Part shown: positions 41,801 to 49,096 of the stretch, one piece after another
How positions within the stretch are numbered: the first letter of the stretch is position 1
Layout: each line of letters starts with the position of its first letter
The notes under the pieces: model-generated
What the model saw: only the letters and a program-made list of their open reading frames with translations
What the model was told of the DNA's origin: nothing
Database searches by the model: none
Position numbers and translations under genes: made by a program
NCBI RefSeq assembly: GCF_013415125.1
Contig: NZ_JACCDE010000029.1
Location: forward strand, 1-64,000
Reading direction: 5' to 3'
Length of the DNA: 64,000 nt
Source: Vreelandella glaciei
Lineage (GTDB): Bacteria > Pseudomonadota > Gammaproteobacteria > Pseudomonadales > Halomonadaceae

Positions 41801-44800
41801 ATCACATAGGCGGTCTGCTGGGGATGAATGACCGGCAGTTCGTGCTCTACGGCAGCCGGAATATCGTCGATAAACGACAGCTCCATTACCGGAACGTCAT
41901 CACTCCAGCCGCAAGGCGTACTGCTCAGTAGTAAGCGAGCGCCACTATCAGCCAATTGATAGGCCAAGCGCTCCGGTGGCAGTTGTGGATCAAGCGGCAC
42001 GAAGACCCCGCCTGCTTTAAGTACAGCGAGGATACCGAGTACGTATTCACACGAGCGCTCGGCGTGAATGGCAACGCGTACTTCAGGGCCGACGCCTTCT
42101 GCCATTAATTCTGCCGCTAACCGTTGGGCCTGAGCATCCAAACTGGCATAGGTATAACGGTGTTGCCTATCCTCTACGGCTAACTCATCAGCATTAGCTT
42201 CCACCATCTTCGACAGCAGGGTGGGTATAGCCTGAGTGAGAATCTCGCTTTGGTTTCCTTCCAACACGGAGATAGGCTCAGGTAGCGACTGCATCGCTAT
42301 GTGAGACCGCGGATCAACGACGACCTGCTCGGCCAGGAACCGGAATGCCTGACAGAAGCGCTCGATCGTGGTGGCATCGAATAGCTCTGCGGAGTAAGCG
42401 AATAGACCTGCTATTCCCTCGGGCTCATCGCAAAAATCGAGACTCAGGTCGAAGTGAGCAATGCCCGTGAATACCTGCTCGGCTTGAATGGCCAGGCCAG
42501 CCACGTGACGCTCCGCCTGCCACATTTCCTGCTGAGTACACTTCACCTGAAATATTGGATGTACCCCCGGTTGCCGTTCGAGCTGTAGCGCCTCCACCAC
42601 TTGATCGAAGGGGACATCCTGATGCAGCTGGGCATCGATCAGGGTAGCGTTCACCTCATCTAACAAACGTTCGAAATTTCCAGTGGGATCAATCTGAGTG
42701 CGCAACACAACGACATTGATAAGGTACCCAATTAAGCCCTGAAGCTCGGCTTTATGCCGATTGGCAATCGGCGCCCCTACCTTGATATCTGTCTCACCGC
42801 TAAAGCGATACAACGTCTGCTTCAATAGCGCCAAGATCACGGCGTAGAGTGAAACGTTTCTTTCACGGGCTAGGCTACGTAGCTGCTCGCTCAACTCACC
42901 GGGAAGCGTAAAGCGCAGTTGGCCTTCGCTCGGTGCGGACAGCGCTTGGCGTGGACGATCCAAGGGCAACGCTAGCGGGGGATGATCCCCGGAGAGGCGT
43001 TCACACCAGTGAGTAAGTTGGCCCTGCCGCTCACTACTATGTCTCTCACTGCTATGCTGCTGACGCTGCTGCCAAACCGCATAATCTGCGAACTGTACTG
43101 GCAGTGGTGCAAGCTTGACTTCTTGCTGTGTGCACGCACCCTCATAAAGTGCGCATAGATCATCGATGAGCACCTGTACTGACCATCCATCGCCAGCAAT
43201 GTGGTGCTGCACGACAGCTAACACATGGTGCTCCGTGGACAAGCGGTAGAGGGCGATGTTTAAAGGAGGCGCCTGATCCAGGTCAAAAGGCTTCCGGGCC
43301 AGTTTAATGAGTGCGTCATGCAGTGCCTGCTCCTGTTCATCCACGGTATCACCGGGCATCTCGTTACAAATCAACTCAGGATGCCAATCCTGCGCTAGCC
43401 GCTGAACAGGTTCTCCCGCCTCACTCAAGGGGTAGTAAGTACGTAAAATATCATGTCGTTGTACGAGGGCTTCCAGCGCTGCATTGAGCGCTGTTGGTTC
43501 CAACACCCCCTTGAGATGCAGTGCCCCTGCCATATTGTAACCAGCGCTCTGGGGATCGAGTTGCCACGTCAGCCATAGGCTGCGCTGCCCTTCTGACAGC
43601 GGTATATCGCCTTGACGCTGATCATCTTCAAGACGGGGGATGGCCATCCCTCGTTGATCCGATGATACCGCCAAACGTGCTTCGATCGCTTTAGCCATGG
43701 CAGACAAGCGCGGTTGTTCGAACAGCGAGTGCAGCGATAGCTCGACGCCCCAGTGATCACTGATGGCGGCGGCTAGGCGCACCGCCGCCAGAGAATTACC
43801 CCCGCTGGCGAAGAAGTGGGCATTGTTTCCCAGTGGCGCCTCCTTGTTGTCTCCCAGCACTTGGCGCCAGAGCGTCGCTAGCGTCTGCTCTGTTTCGCTC
43901 CCAGCTTCCGCAGTAGATTGTGATGACTCGCCACCACTAGCGTCCCCATCGTCGCTGCCGCTGACAAAATGCCCAAAGGCGTAAATGGCGTAGGCATCCA
44001 GGCTGCCCGCTTCCCAGCCTTGGCGGCAGGCGCTGCGCTGTAGCTTGCCGCTGGAGGTTTTGGGAAGGCCACCTGGGTTAAGCAGTAACACTACCGAAAG
44101 CGGCTCGTGGCAAGCGCTCCCCACCGTCTCGCTTAGCGCTTCGACCAACTTCTCGGCGGGAACTAGTTTCTGTATGCCGCGGGAGACCTCTGCCGCGACA
44201 CCAATCCCCTCGGCGCCTTCGGGGGTGGTCACTGCAAAAGCCGCCACGCGCCCTTTGCGCACTGCTTCCACCTCGGCTTCGATAGCGCTTTCGATATCCT
44301 GGGGGTAGACGTTATGGCCGCGCAGAATGATCAGGTCTTTGATACGCCCAGCAATATACAGCTGCCCTTCGTGCAGAAAGCCTAGATCGCCGGTGCGCAG
44401 CCAGCGATCATCGCGAGCATCGTGGTTCTGTCCATCAGTATCATCGGTGCGCTGCCAACTGACCCCATCGCGGGTGACAAAGGCTTTCGCTGTAGCTTCT
44501 GGGTTCTGCCAATACCCGTGCGCCACGCTGGGCCCGTTGACCCAGATCTCGCCGACTTCACCACTGGGCAGCGAGTGAAGCCCCTCAGGATCGACAATAT
44601 CGATAGCGTGACCGGGTTCCGGCGTGCCGCAGCCCACCAGGGTGTTGCCTTCAACCGCTGAGGCAGCCTTTCCCTCGGCCAGCAACTGTTGAGAAAAAGC
44701 CGTGCCCACCACGCCCGTACCGCGCTGATTACAGCTAACCAGCAGCGTGGCTTCAGCTAAGCCATAACAGGGGGCTGCGGTATCAGCGGCAAAGCCCGCT

Positions 44801-45762
44801 GGGCGGAAGCGTTCAATAAAGCCAGTGAGGGTATCGTGGCGTACCGGCTCGGCGCCTGAGAACGCGACCCGCCAGCTAGATAAGTCGAGCGCCTCAAGCT
44901 GCTCGTCGCGGATACGCTCAAGACAAAGCCGATAGGCAAAATCGGGGCCACCGCTAATGGTGCCCCGGTGGCGGGAGATCGCTTCCAGCCAGCGTACCGG
45001 CCGCTGTAAAAAGAAGGTGGGGCTCATCAATACCGCAGGGATACCGCGATAGATGGGCTGCAGCAGGCCACCGATCAGCCCCATGTCGTGGTAAAGCGGC
45101 AGCCAACTGACGAAAACATCGTCGGCACCAATCGAGAAGCCCGTCTCGATAGCACGCTCGTTCGCCATTAGGTTGCCATGGCTGACCATAACGCCTTTGG
45201 GCGTGGCCGTGGAGCCTGAGGTGTACTGTAAAAAGGCGATATCACTACGCTTTGGGTGATGCTCTACCCAGTGTTCAGCGCGGCTCTCATCTACAGCATC
45301 TACGGGGATCAGTTCGGCGCTGCCGAAGCCTTCACTTGCCGATGCGACCACATCGATAATCGTTGTAGAGGTGAGCACACAAACAGCCTGGGAGTCGGCG
45401 GCAATGGCGAGCAGACGTGCCAGGTGCTGCTGTTTGGCCGACTCTGGAGGGAAGACCGGCACGGCAATCACCCCGGCATACAGGCAGGCGAAGAACGCCA
45501 CCACGTAGTGCTCATCGTTATCCAGCAGGATCAAGGCACGCTCACCAGCCGGGAACCGCTGCTGGAGCTCGCTGGCCAGGGCGCGGGAGCGCCGCTCCAG
45601 GGTAGCGTAGTCAAGGGTGGTCTCACCTTGCGCGTTCACTACAATCAACGCCCTGTCGCTGGGCCTTTCCCGGGCCAGGCGACTTAAATGCTCAACGAAG
45701 CTGAGGTTAACAACGTTATGGGACGGGTGGCTGTTCATTGTCTGGGCGTGCCTAATATTCAT
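35860..45762 (-). CDS. NRPS 1: FAAL-ACP-C-A(Asp)-T-E-C-A(Dab-like)-T, lipo-initiating synthetase
   Basis: 3300 aa. Fatty acyl-AMP ligase in residues 20-600 (YTSGSTATPKGVMVSHGN near 181, LPLYHDMGLIGG). Acyl carrier GGNSLAAVR near 656. C1 from 725 with HHIAGDG at 855. A1: YTSGSTGKPKG near 1324; pocket D-L-T-K-I-G-H-V-G-K, aspartate. T: GGDSILSLQ near 1714. E: LLPVQRWFFEQ near 1774 and HHLVVDG near 1899. C2: VEDIYPLAPMQQG near 2231 (DCL type) with HHILMDA near 2367. A2: YTSGSTGEPKG near 2847; pocket D-I-W-Q-L-T-A-D-D-K, close to the diaminobutyrate code [20 protein letters not shown] near 3236. It loads a fatty acid onto D-Asp, giving an amphiphilic siderophore, as in PvdL-type initiation and the marine marinobactin/aquachelin group. 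Confidence 0.95.
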   Translation of the reverse strand: MNIRHAQTMNSHPSHNVVNLSFVEHLSRLARERPSDRALIVVNAQGETTLDYATLERRSRALASELQQRFPAGERALILLDNDEHYVVAFFACLYAGVIAVPVFPPESAKQQHLARLLAIAADSQAVCVLTSTTIIDVVASASEGFGSAELIPVDAVDESRAEHWVEHHPKRSDIAFLQYTSGSTATPKGVMVSHGNLMANERAIETGFSIGADDVFVSWLPLYHDMGLIGGLLQPIYRGIPAVLMSPTFFLQRPVRWLEAISRHRGTISGGPDFAYRLCLERIRDEQLEALDLSSWRVAFSGAEPVRHDTLTGFIERFRPAGFAADTAAPCYGLAEATLLVSCNQRGTGVVGTAFSQQLLAEGKAASAVEGNTLVGCGTPEPGHAIDIVDPEGLHSLPSGEVGEIWVNGPSVAHGYWQNPEATAKAFVTRDGVSWQRTDDTDGQNHDARDDRWLRTGDLGFLHEGQLYIAGRIKDLIILRGHNVYPQDIESAIEAEVEAVRKGRVAAFAVTTPEGAEGIGVAAEVSRGIQKLVPAEKLVEALSETVGSACHEPLSVVLLLNPGGLPKTSSGKLQRSACRQGWEAGSLDAYAIYAFGHFVSGSDDGDASGGESSQSTAEAGSETEQTLATLWRQVLGDNKEAPLGNNAHFFASGGNSLAAVRLAAAISDHWGVELSLHSLFEQPRLSAMAKAIEARLAVSSDQRGMAIPRLEDDQRQGDIPLSEGQRSLWLTWQLDPQSAGYNMAGALHLKGVLEPTALNAALEALVQRHDILRTYYPLSEAGEPVQRLAQDWHPELICNEMPGDTVDEQEQALHDALIKLARKPFDLDQAPPLNIALYRLSTEHHVLAVVQHHIAGDGWSVQVLIDDLCALYEGACTQQEVKLAPLPVQFADYAVWQQRQQHSSERHSSERQGQLTHWCERLSGDHPPLALPLDRPRQALSAPSEGQLRFTLPGELSEQLRSLARERNVSLYAVILALLKQTLYRFSGETDIKVGAPIANRHKAELQGLIGYLINVVVLRTQIDPTGNFERLLDEVNATLIDAQLHQDVPFDQVVEALQLERQPGVHPIFQVKCTQQEMWQAERHVAGLAIQAEQVFTGIAHFDLSLDFCDEPEGIAGLFAYSAELFDATTIERFCQAFRFLAEQVVVDPRSHIAMQSLPEPISVLEGNQSEILTQAIPTLLSKMVEANADELAVEDRQHRYTYASLDAQAQRLAAELMAEGVGPEVRVAIHAERSCEYVLGILAVLKAGGVFVPLDPQLPPERLAYQLADSGARLLLSSTPCGWSDDVPVMELSFIDDIPAAVEHELPVIHPQQTAYVIYTSGSTGKPKGVAVSHGALANYVQGVLEALALPEGARSMAMVSTVAADLGHTVLFGALCTGRALHLISPECAFDPDAFAAYMREQQVDVLKIVPSHLRALLSAATPADVLPHERLILGGEATDWALLERIAELKPTCRVLNHYGPTETTVGILTQQADMADRAASTLPIGTPLANARAYVLDPWLNPVPKGVAGELYLGGPGLAQGYLQRLGQTAERFVASPFQTGERLYRSGDLVRQLADGSLEFLGRVDDQVKIRGYRVEPSEVAALLRDQPGVSEAEVVARENEEGRAQLYAYVVMAAGSDVEDAVLLAQLGERVPDYMVPSALVRLEALPLTANGKLDRKALPEPVQAGSGKTFEAPQGEAEETLAAVWADVIGCEQVGRNDNFFELGGDSILSLQIVARSRKRGYKVTPKQLMEGQTIAAVAAMATPLAATAPKQAAAPNKAASFALLPVQRWFFEQNFAEPHHWNQSLMLEAVSGVDTTLLRRAIEGVEDHHGALRLRFERVGDSWQQAYGKLADDLFEHVDLSDHADPAQAITQAADAAQRSLSLARPFRAIWMALGGERGGRLLLVAHHLVVDGVSWRVILDDLQAAYTQLSAGKTIDLPPATTSLDEWVRGLADYATSEALAEQRPYWESIVKEPEPSLPAHNPRGSNTVADTASLVGSLPTEATTQLLGPVHKAYRTQVDDLLLTALSSALCQWAERDSVLIELEGHGREDLFDGVDLSRSVGWFTSLYPVRLTSDNGEPGSSLKAIKEQLRQVPDKGLGYGVLRYLKEEPALVGGAYPQVTFNYLGQLDRSLQGDGAWRLAKENAGQARAPQSKRRTWIEVVAWVQDGQLRFDWSYSREIHSEAAIHALQVSFQAQLEALIEHCASGVRGATPSDFPLAGLSQGQLDGLRLDVANVEDIYPLAPMQQGLLLHTLLNPGAGMYMMQDRYRFASPIDVNAFEKAWQRVGERYEVLRTGFVWQTEEIQLQVVYRQIPSPVEYIDWRGIDEDEADRRLAVLLRQELDDGFDLERPSLLKVRLIQLAENLFYVVQSFHHILMDAWCRSLLLSDFFHYYDYDAYRLRTNQELTQPRPYRDFIAWLQQQDANVLRNYWQHELEGFDEVTPIPYLKPHGSHDSVATVADVFSSLSHDESAELQNVARQHQLTVNTIVQGAWALLLGRLSQVDDILFGVTVAGRPLELEGIQETMGLFINTIPLRVLAPSPQTSVLDWLHALLAKNLEMRQYEHLPLVEIQSLGEQSQGRSLFDSLFVFENAPIDASITEKIHDLHVSIKGNRTHTNYPLTVVVVPGEQLMLQLSYDARKFDDSEVERLLSGFRQILLHIIDRPDAPYHELDVLPVNEMETQRAQCRGQSVAYPFERGYIDLFREQVRQHPRQVAVRHQGDTLAYDQLEDTSNRIAQALRQAGVKKDNVVALHAERGLALPSMILGTFKAGGAYLALDTRLPDQRIADMLASSQASVLVATAEQTPRLETVLESMPNPPRMLVFEDLVTAEGLEGDAAVTAHPDQAAYIIYTSGSTGEPKGVVVSHRGMLNNQLSKVPYLDLSASDVIAQTAALSFDISVWQTLAGLLCGACIEIVPDEIARDPSALLPYVRDNGVTVLQSVPALIQGMLNTVSVDLPALRWLLPTGEASTSELVRQWFARYPAIPLVNAYGPAECADDVSLHLLRSGNDEHSAVLPIGKPADNTQLIVLDNQLNPLPTGVSGELYVAGVGVGRGYLNQPKLTAERFVPNPFADVPGERLYRTGDLARYRTDGVLEYIGRTDQQVKIRGQRIELGEIESRLVEFDVIREAVVVAQEGPGGARLVAYAVAQPHELIDTAELRERLGQVVPDYMVPSMVVMLDALPLTPNGKVDRKALPEPDFSSSSQYEPPQGEIEETLAAIWSEVLSVKRVGRHDNFFELGGHSLLALKVQARVEEHFDIRLPLRSYFEHATLASMGEPIQESRGGAEENESAQLEKMAALLDGMES

Positions 45763-45807
45763 ATGCGTACCTGCTGAAGCTCCTGGCCGTGAGATGAGGC
45801 GTTATGT

Positions 45808-46809
45808 TTAGTCGTTGGAGAGGTTGCCGTGACCTTCCGCCATGGCGACGACGACTTTGCGCGGCCCTTTGAACGGCGTGCGTGCATGGGCGACCAGCAT
45901 GTTGTCGAGCATCAACACATCGCCCGCTTGCCAGGGGAACATCACCGTTTCGTCGGCCAGTACGCCGCGGATCTCATCGAAGATGGCATCGTCGATGGGG
46001 CTGCCATCGGCAAAGAAAACGTTGCGTGGCATGTCTTCGGGGTCGAGCAGCTCTTCCAGCGATTCACGCACTTCTGGCTGCAGGTTGGAGACATGGAAAA
46101 GATGGCCTTGGTTGAACCACACCTGCTCACCGGTGACAGGGTGAGTCTCTATGCTTTGGCATAACTGGGTGGTACGCAGGTCGCCATCGGGCTTCCATTC
46201 ACAGCGAATACCCGCGCGCTGGCAGAATGCCTCCACTTCAGCGCGGTCTTCGGTGTTAAACACCTTTTGCCAAGGCATATCGAAATCGCCGTAGTTGCGT
46301 ACGTAGAGAATGCCGGGGGCAAAGCGCTCGCGGATCTCTGCAGGCATACGGCGGTAAATAGCGCGGCTATCGGCTATCGGCGTCTCTCCCCCTTCGGGGG
46401 AAGCGGTGACACAGTGGAACCAGATTTTCATCGGCCACTCGCGGGTGTAAGCCTGCTCATTGTGGAGGGGAATATGTTGATGAGCGGGATACTCGGTCGA
46501 GGTATAAATGCCTGACGAAACCGCTGAACGCGGTGTTGAGGCGAACTCATAACTCAGCAGAGGATGACCAAAGGCGGCAGCAAACTGCTGAAAATCGTCC
46601 ACGGAAGGAACATCGAAGCCTCTTAGCAGCACCCCGCCGACTTTGGCCACTAATGACTCAATATCCCCACGCAACTCGCCAAAGGCTTCCAGCAGCGGCT
46701 GCCCTGGATAGGAGGGGGAAATCATAATGGGCAACTCTGAATCAGCAGGCCCCTGACGTTTGGATATGACGTTGGCGTGTTGCGTTGGTGTTGCGCTTTG
46801 GCTGTCCAT
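45808..46809 (-). CDS. Fe(II)/2-oxoglutarate dioxygenase, SyrP/TauD-type aspartate beta-hydroxylase
   Basis: 333 aa non-haem iron oxygenase. Facial triad visible: HNEQ near residue 115 (His-x-Glu) and the distal His in MLVAHARTPFKGPRKV near 315, whose Arg binds 2-oxoglutarate. Members of this family next to siderophore NRPSs hydroxylate carrier-bound aspartate at C-beta, giving the alpha-hydroxycarboxylate iron ligand; two Asp-selecting A domains here fit that role. The ATG at 46809 with AGGAGAT in front is chosen; the longer frame to 46974 would run into the PPTase gene. It stands between PPTase and NRPS 1 in the biosynthetic operon. Which Asp it acts on, or both, cannot be read from the sequence. 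Confidence 0.85.
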   Translation of the reverse strand: MDSQSATPTQHANVISKRQGPADSELPIMISPSYPGQPLLEAFGELRGDIESLVAKVGGVLLRGFDVPSVDDFQQFAAAFGHPLLSYEFASTPRSAVSSGIYTSTEYPAHQHIPLHNEQAYTREWPMKIWFHCVTASPEGGETPIADSRAIYRRMPAEIRERFAPGILYVRNYGDFDMPWQKVFNTEDRAEVEAFCQRAGIRCEWKPDGDLRTTQLCQSIETHPVTGEQVWFNQGHLFHVSNLQPEVRESLEELLDPEDMPRNVFFADGSPIDDAIFDEIRGVLADETVMFPWQAGDVLMLDNMLVAHARTPFKGPRKVVVAMAEGHGNLSND

Positions 46810-46819
46810 TATTGATCTC

Positions 46820-47557
46820 CTAAAAAGTCGTTGAATAGCGTTTGCCATGGGCATAGCAGGTACAGTCCGAGTCGACATAGCTTTTGTCGACATAGCCCAG
46901 GGCAGCGGCATAGCCACTCGGCGCTGGCAGCGGCCATGCTTGCAAAGGTGATGAAACGGGAAGCGAGTGTTCAAGGTGATAGCTGTTTGGCGGCCCTAAA
47001 GAGGAAGTGATCGAGATCGAGAGCGACCGCAAATGATCAGCAATGCCCAGGCCCAGGGCTTTGAGCACCGCCTCTTTAACCACCCAGCGCTCCATAAAGG
47101 GCAGCGCGGAGCTGTCGCGTGCGTGGTTGAGCTGCTCACTCGGCGATAGCACCAGCCCTTGCAGCGGTGCCAGTTCGGCCTCGGATCGGCAACGCTCAAT
47201 ATCGACCCCCACTGCGCCACCGGGAGCAAGCGCGATTAGGGCGACATGGCCAGAGTGGGAAACATTGAAAGCAGGCCCATCAGCGTTTTCCAACGCTGGT
47301 TTGCCGTAAGCGTTCTGAGTGAACACCAGCTTTTCTGGCGCTATACCGGTGTGCTCGGATAGCAATCGCCGCAGGGCCGCACGAGCCGCCACGGCGCGTA
47401 CGACATCGGCGTGACGGCGAAGCCGCTGGGCGCGCTGCCACTCGGCTCGACTCAGCAACCGATCATCTTCGTCAGCCACCGGGGCGTTCAGGTCGAGCGA
47501 TAAACGCCAGACTTCAAGCCCCTCAGGAGCCCCTTCAGCTAACTGCAGGCGCTGCAT
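46820..47557 (-). CDS. 4'-phosphopantetheinyl transferase, Sfp/EntD type
   Basis: 245 aa; attaches the phosphopantetheine arm to the ACP and T domains of the three NRPSs. Family motifs: FNVSHSGH near residue 98, GVDIER near 117 (Mg-binding Asp) and WVVKEAVLKALG near 157 (KEA). The ATG at 47557 is preferred over 47572 because a strong GGAGGTG lies 5-6 nt upstream. It overlaps the 3' end of the thioesterase gene by 23 bp and precedes the beta-hydroxylase by 10 bp, so all are in one operon. Confidence 0.92.
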   Translation of the reverse strand: MQRLQLAEGAPEGLEVWRLSLDLNAPVADEDDRLLSRAEWQRAQRLRRHADVVRAVAARAALRRLLSEHTGIAPEKLVFTQNAYGKPALENADGPAFNVSHSGHVALIALAPGGAVGVDIERCRSEAELAPLQGLVLSPSEQLNHARDSSALPFMERWVVKEAVLKALGLGIADHLRSLSISITSSLGPPNSYHLEHSLPVSSPLQAWPLPAPSGYAAALGYVDKSYVDSDCTCYAHGKRYSTTF

Positions 47558-48275
47558 GGGGCACCTCCTCAAGCCGTCGGGTCAGTGCCCGTTCGATAGT
47601 CTCCAGCACTTGTGCTTGCTGCTGGCGAATAAAGAAGTGCCCTCCTTCGAACCAGTTCAACGAGAGCGCCCCGCCCGCTTCTCGCTGCCACGCTTCTAAA
47701 CGCTCTCTTTCGATATCGTCATCGCGCCCTGCGAGTACCTGTAAGGGATAACCAAGCGGCGACCCGCCGCGATAGCGGAAACTGCGGCAGAGGCGATAGT
47801 CCGCTGCCAAAACATCGAGAGTGAGGCGCAGTAGCTCCGGACTTTCGAACACTTCCTCTGGGGTACCGCCCTGCTGGCGTAGATCCGCCATCAGGGCTTT
47901 GTCATTATCAAGGCCCGCCAAGCGGTCTGCGTCGCGCATTGAGGGCGCCGCGCTGCCTGAGGCGAACAGCATCCGCGGCTGAGGTCGCCCTACATCGCGC
48001 AAGCGAGCTGCCATGCCGTAGGCCAACAACGCCCCCATGCTGTGACCGAACAGGGCAAAGTCGCCGCGCATCCGCGTTGCTTGCTCTTCGCACAGCCGCA
48101 CGACCTGGGTCTCGAAGTCATCGATGAGCGACTCACCCAGACGCTCACCACGCCCCGGCAGCTCGACGGGATACACCTCGATCCAGGCGGGCAACTGGCG
48201 CTTCCAGCGCAGATACATGGTGGCGCTAGCCCCGGCACAGGGCAGGCAGAGCAGTCTTAAACGCTTAACCTGCAT
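47535..48275 (-). CDS. Type II (editing) thioesterase of the NRPS cluster
   Basis: About 246 aa stand-alone thioesterase (GrsT/PvdG-like) that clears stalled or misprimed carrier domains. Motifs: [16 protein letters not shown] at the start, nucleophile in [14 protein letters not shown] near residue 85, the Asp in LAGRDDDI near 187 and the His in [11 protein letters not shown] near 215. The ATG at 48275 is chosen because the family starts at this point and it overlaps the MbtH stop by 11 bp; the longer frame to 48395 runs inside mbtH. The downstream PPTase overlaps it. Confidence 0.9.
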   Translation of the reverse strand: MQVKRLRLLCLPCAGASATMYLRWKRQLPAWIEVYPVELPGRGERLGESLIDDFETQVVRLCEEQATRMRGDFALFGHSMGALLAYGMAARLRDVGRPQPRMLFASGSAAPSMRDADRLAGLDNDKALMADLRQQGGTPEEVFESPELLRLTLDVLAADYRLCRSFRYRGGSPLGYPLQVLAGRDDDIERERLEAWQREAGGALSLNWFEGGHFFIRQQQAQVLETIERALTRRLEEVPHAAPAVS

Positions 48276-48510
48276 CCACCTGCTCCGCCTCACTTTTGGC
48301 CTGCGCATCCATCCACTGGCGTAGCGACAATGGCCGCATATCAGTCCAGGTCTTTTCGACGTAGTCGAGGCAGGTTGGCTTATCGCCGAGCACACCGGTA
48401 TCGGTCCAGCCAGCGGGAATCGCTTTCCATTCTGGCCAGAGGGAGTACTGCTCTTCGTGGTTGACTAATACGCGGAAGACACCATCTTCACGATCAAAAC
48501 AGCTTGTCAT
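48265..48510 (-). CDS. mbtH: MbtH-like protein
   Basis: 81 aa, usual length for the family. MbtH proteins bind A domains and are needed for their folding or activity. Signature residues are present: [19 protein letters not shown] (conserved Trp pair) and [12 protein letters not shown]. The ATG at 48510 is chosen over 48555 since the family begins at the MTSCFDRED stretch and GAGG precedes it. It is the first gene of the biosynthetic operon and lies about 80 bp downstream of a PvdS-type promoter motif. Confidence 0.95.
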   Translation of the reverse strand: MTSCFDREDGVFRVLVNHEEQYSLWPEWKAIPAGWTDTGVLGDKPTCLDYVEKTWTDMRPLSLRQWMDAQAKSEAEQVDAG

Positions 48511-48548
48511 GGGACTAACCTCACCGTTGCCTAAGAAATGAGAAATAA

Positions 48549-48575
48549 AACGCAATTGCTTCTCATTACTTAATG
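48549..48575 (-). promoter_or_regulatory. Weak Fur-like site before mbtH
   Basis: On the minus strand TAATGAGAAGCAATTGCG gives an imperfect Fur match between the sigma-type box and mbtH. It is weaker than the sites at 3454, 49664 and 53916. Confidence 0.3.
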
Positions 48576-48578
48576 ACG

Positions 48579-48602
48579 AGTGAGGCGTCAGAAAATTTAA
48601 TG
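48579..48602 (-). promoter_or_regulatory. PvdS-type iron-starvation promoter (TAAAT-N16-CGT) before the NRPS operon
   Basis: Reading the minus strand, TAAAT is followed by exactly 16 bases and CGT, about 70 bp before the mbtH start. This is the published iron-starvation box for PvdS-dependent pyoverdine promoters in Pseudomonas (TAAAT-N16/17-CGT). A PvdS-like sigma gene is next door. A single 8-base motif can occur by chance; its position supports it. Confidence 0.6.
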
Positions 48603-48670
48603 CTGAGGGGAAGAAAATAGAAAAAAATAAGGAGGGGGGTCGCTAGGGCGTCGGCATAGAATTACCCTTG

Positions 48671-48731
48671 CCAGGCTAAAAATGGCACCTGTGGGAGGCC
48701 GCTTTAGCTCGCGACCATTGGGTTAGCCTGA
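48671..48731. repeat. REP-like palindromic element
   Basis: Outer arms CAGGCTA (48672-48678) and TAGCCTG (48724-48730) and inner arms AATGG / CCATT enclose TGTGGGAGGCCGCTTTAGC, which resembles the GTGGGAGCGGCTTTAGC-type intergenic repeats of pseudomonads and relatives. It lies in the 253-bp gap between mbtH and the short DUF4880 gene; it could also end transcription of the latter. Confidence 0.5.
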
Positions 48732-48763
48732 CAATCGAAGGAGGAGATTAAAAAAACAGTGAC

Positions 48764-48973
48764 TTATCCACTGCGCTCATCACCGCTTGGGATCATCCCC
48801 GTTAACAGCCATAGCTGTTCGGCTTCATGAAATACCTGGCGGTGCTGAGAAGAAGCCGCTAGCCACGCATGGAGCGCTTCGCGATCAGCATCACTCAACG
48901 TCTCTTCATGCTCGCGCATCAGCCAATCTAGCGCTGTTTGCCAAACGGCATCATCGCCGCTTTCGTTATCCAT
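48764..48973 (-). CDS. Short DUF4880-only protein (FecR anti-sigma domain without membrane part)
   Basis: 69 aa. It matches the N-terminal cytoplasmic domain of FecR/FpvR: AVWQTALDWLMREHEETLSDADREALHAWLAASSQHRQVFHEAEQLW, and then ends. There is no membrane helix and no periplasmic domain, and the DNA downstream does not encode them. It follows the PvdS-like sigma gene by 124 bp on the same strand. The first 67 residues of FpvR are known to bind and inhibit PvdS and FpvI, so this size alone could be a working anti-sigma factor; alternatively it is a stump of a former FecR. The ATG at 48973 is taken rather than the TTG at 48985; no good ribosome site is seen for either. Confidence 0.7.
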   Translation of the reverse strand: MDNESGDDAVWQTALDWLMREHEETLSDADREALHAWLAASSQHRQVFHEAEQLWLLTGMIPSGDERSG

Positions 48974-49096
48974 CGTTATTGTCAAACCTCGCTATTGCGG
49001 CCTACTTATTACCTGCCTATGGAAGCGTCTGATATTCTTAACGCTATTTGCTGACATTGTAACAAAGCGACAACAAAGAGGGGACGGAACGTGGGC

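Noticed and set aside
22000..45700. Repeated 100-600 bp similarities across the NRPS genes as mobile repeats
   Set aside because: They follow the domain borders of paralogous modules; only the identical 380-bp block and the A3 core need a special explanation.
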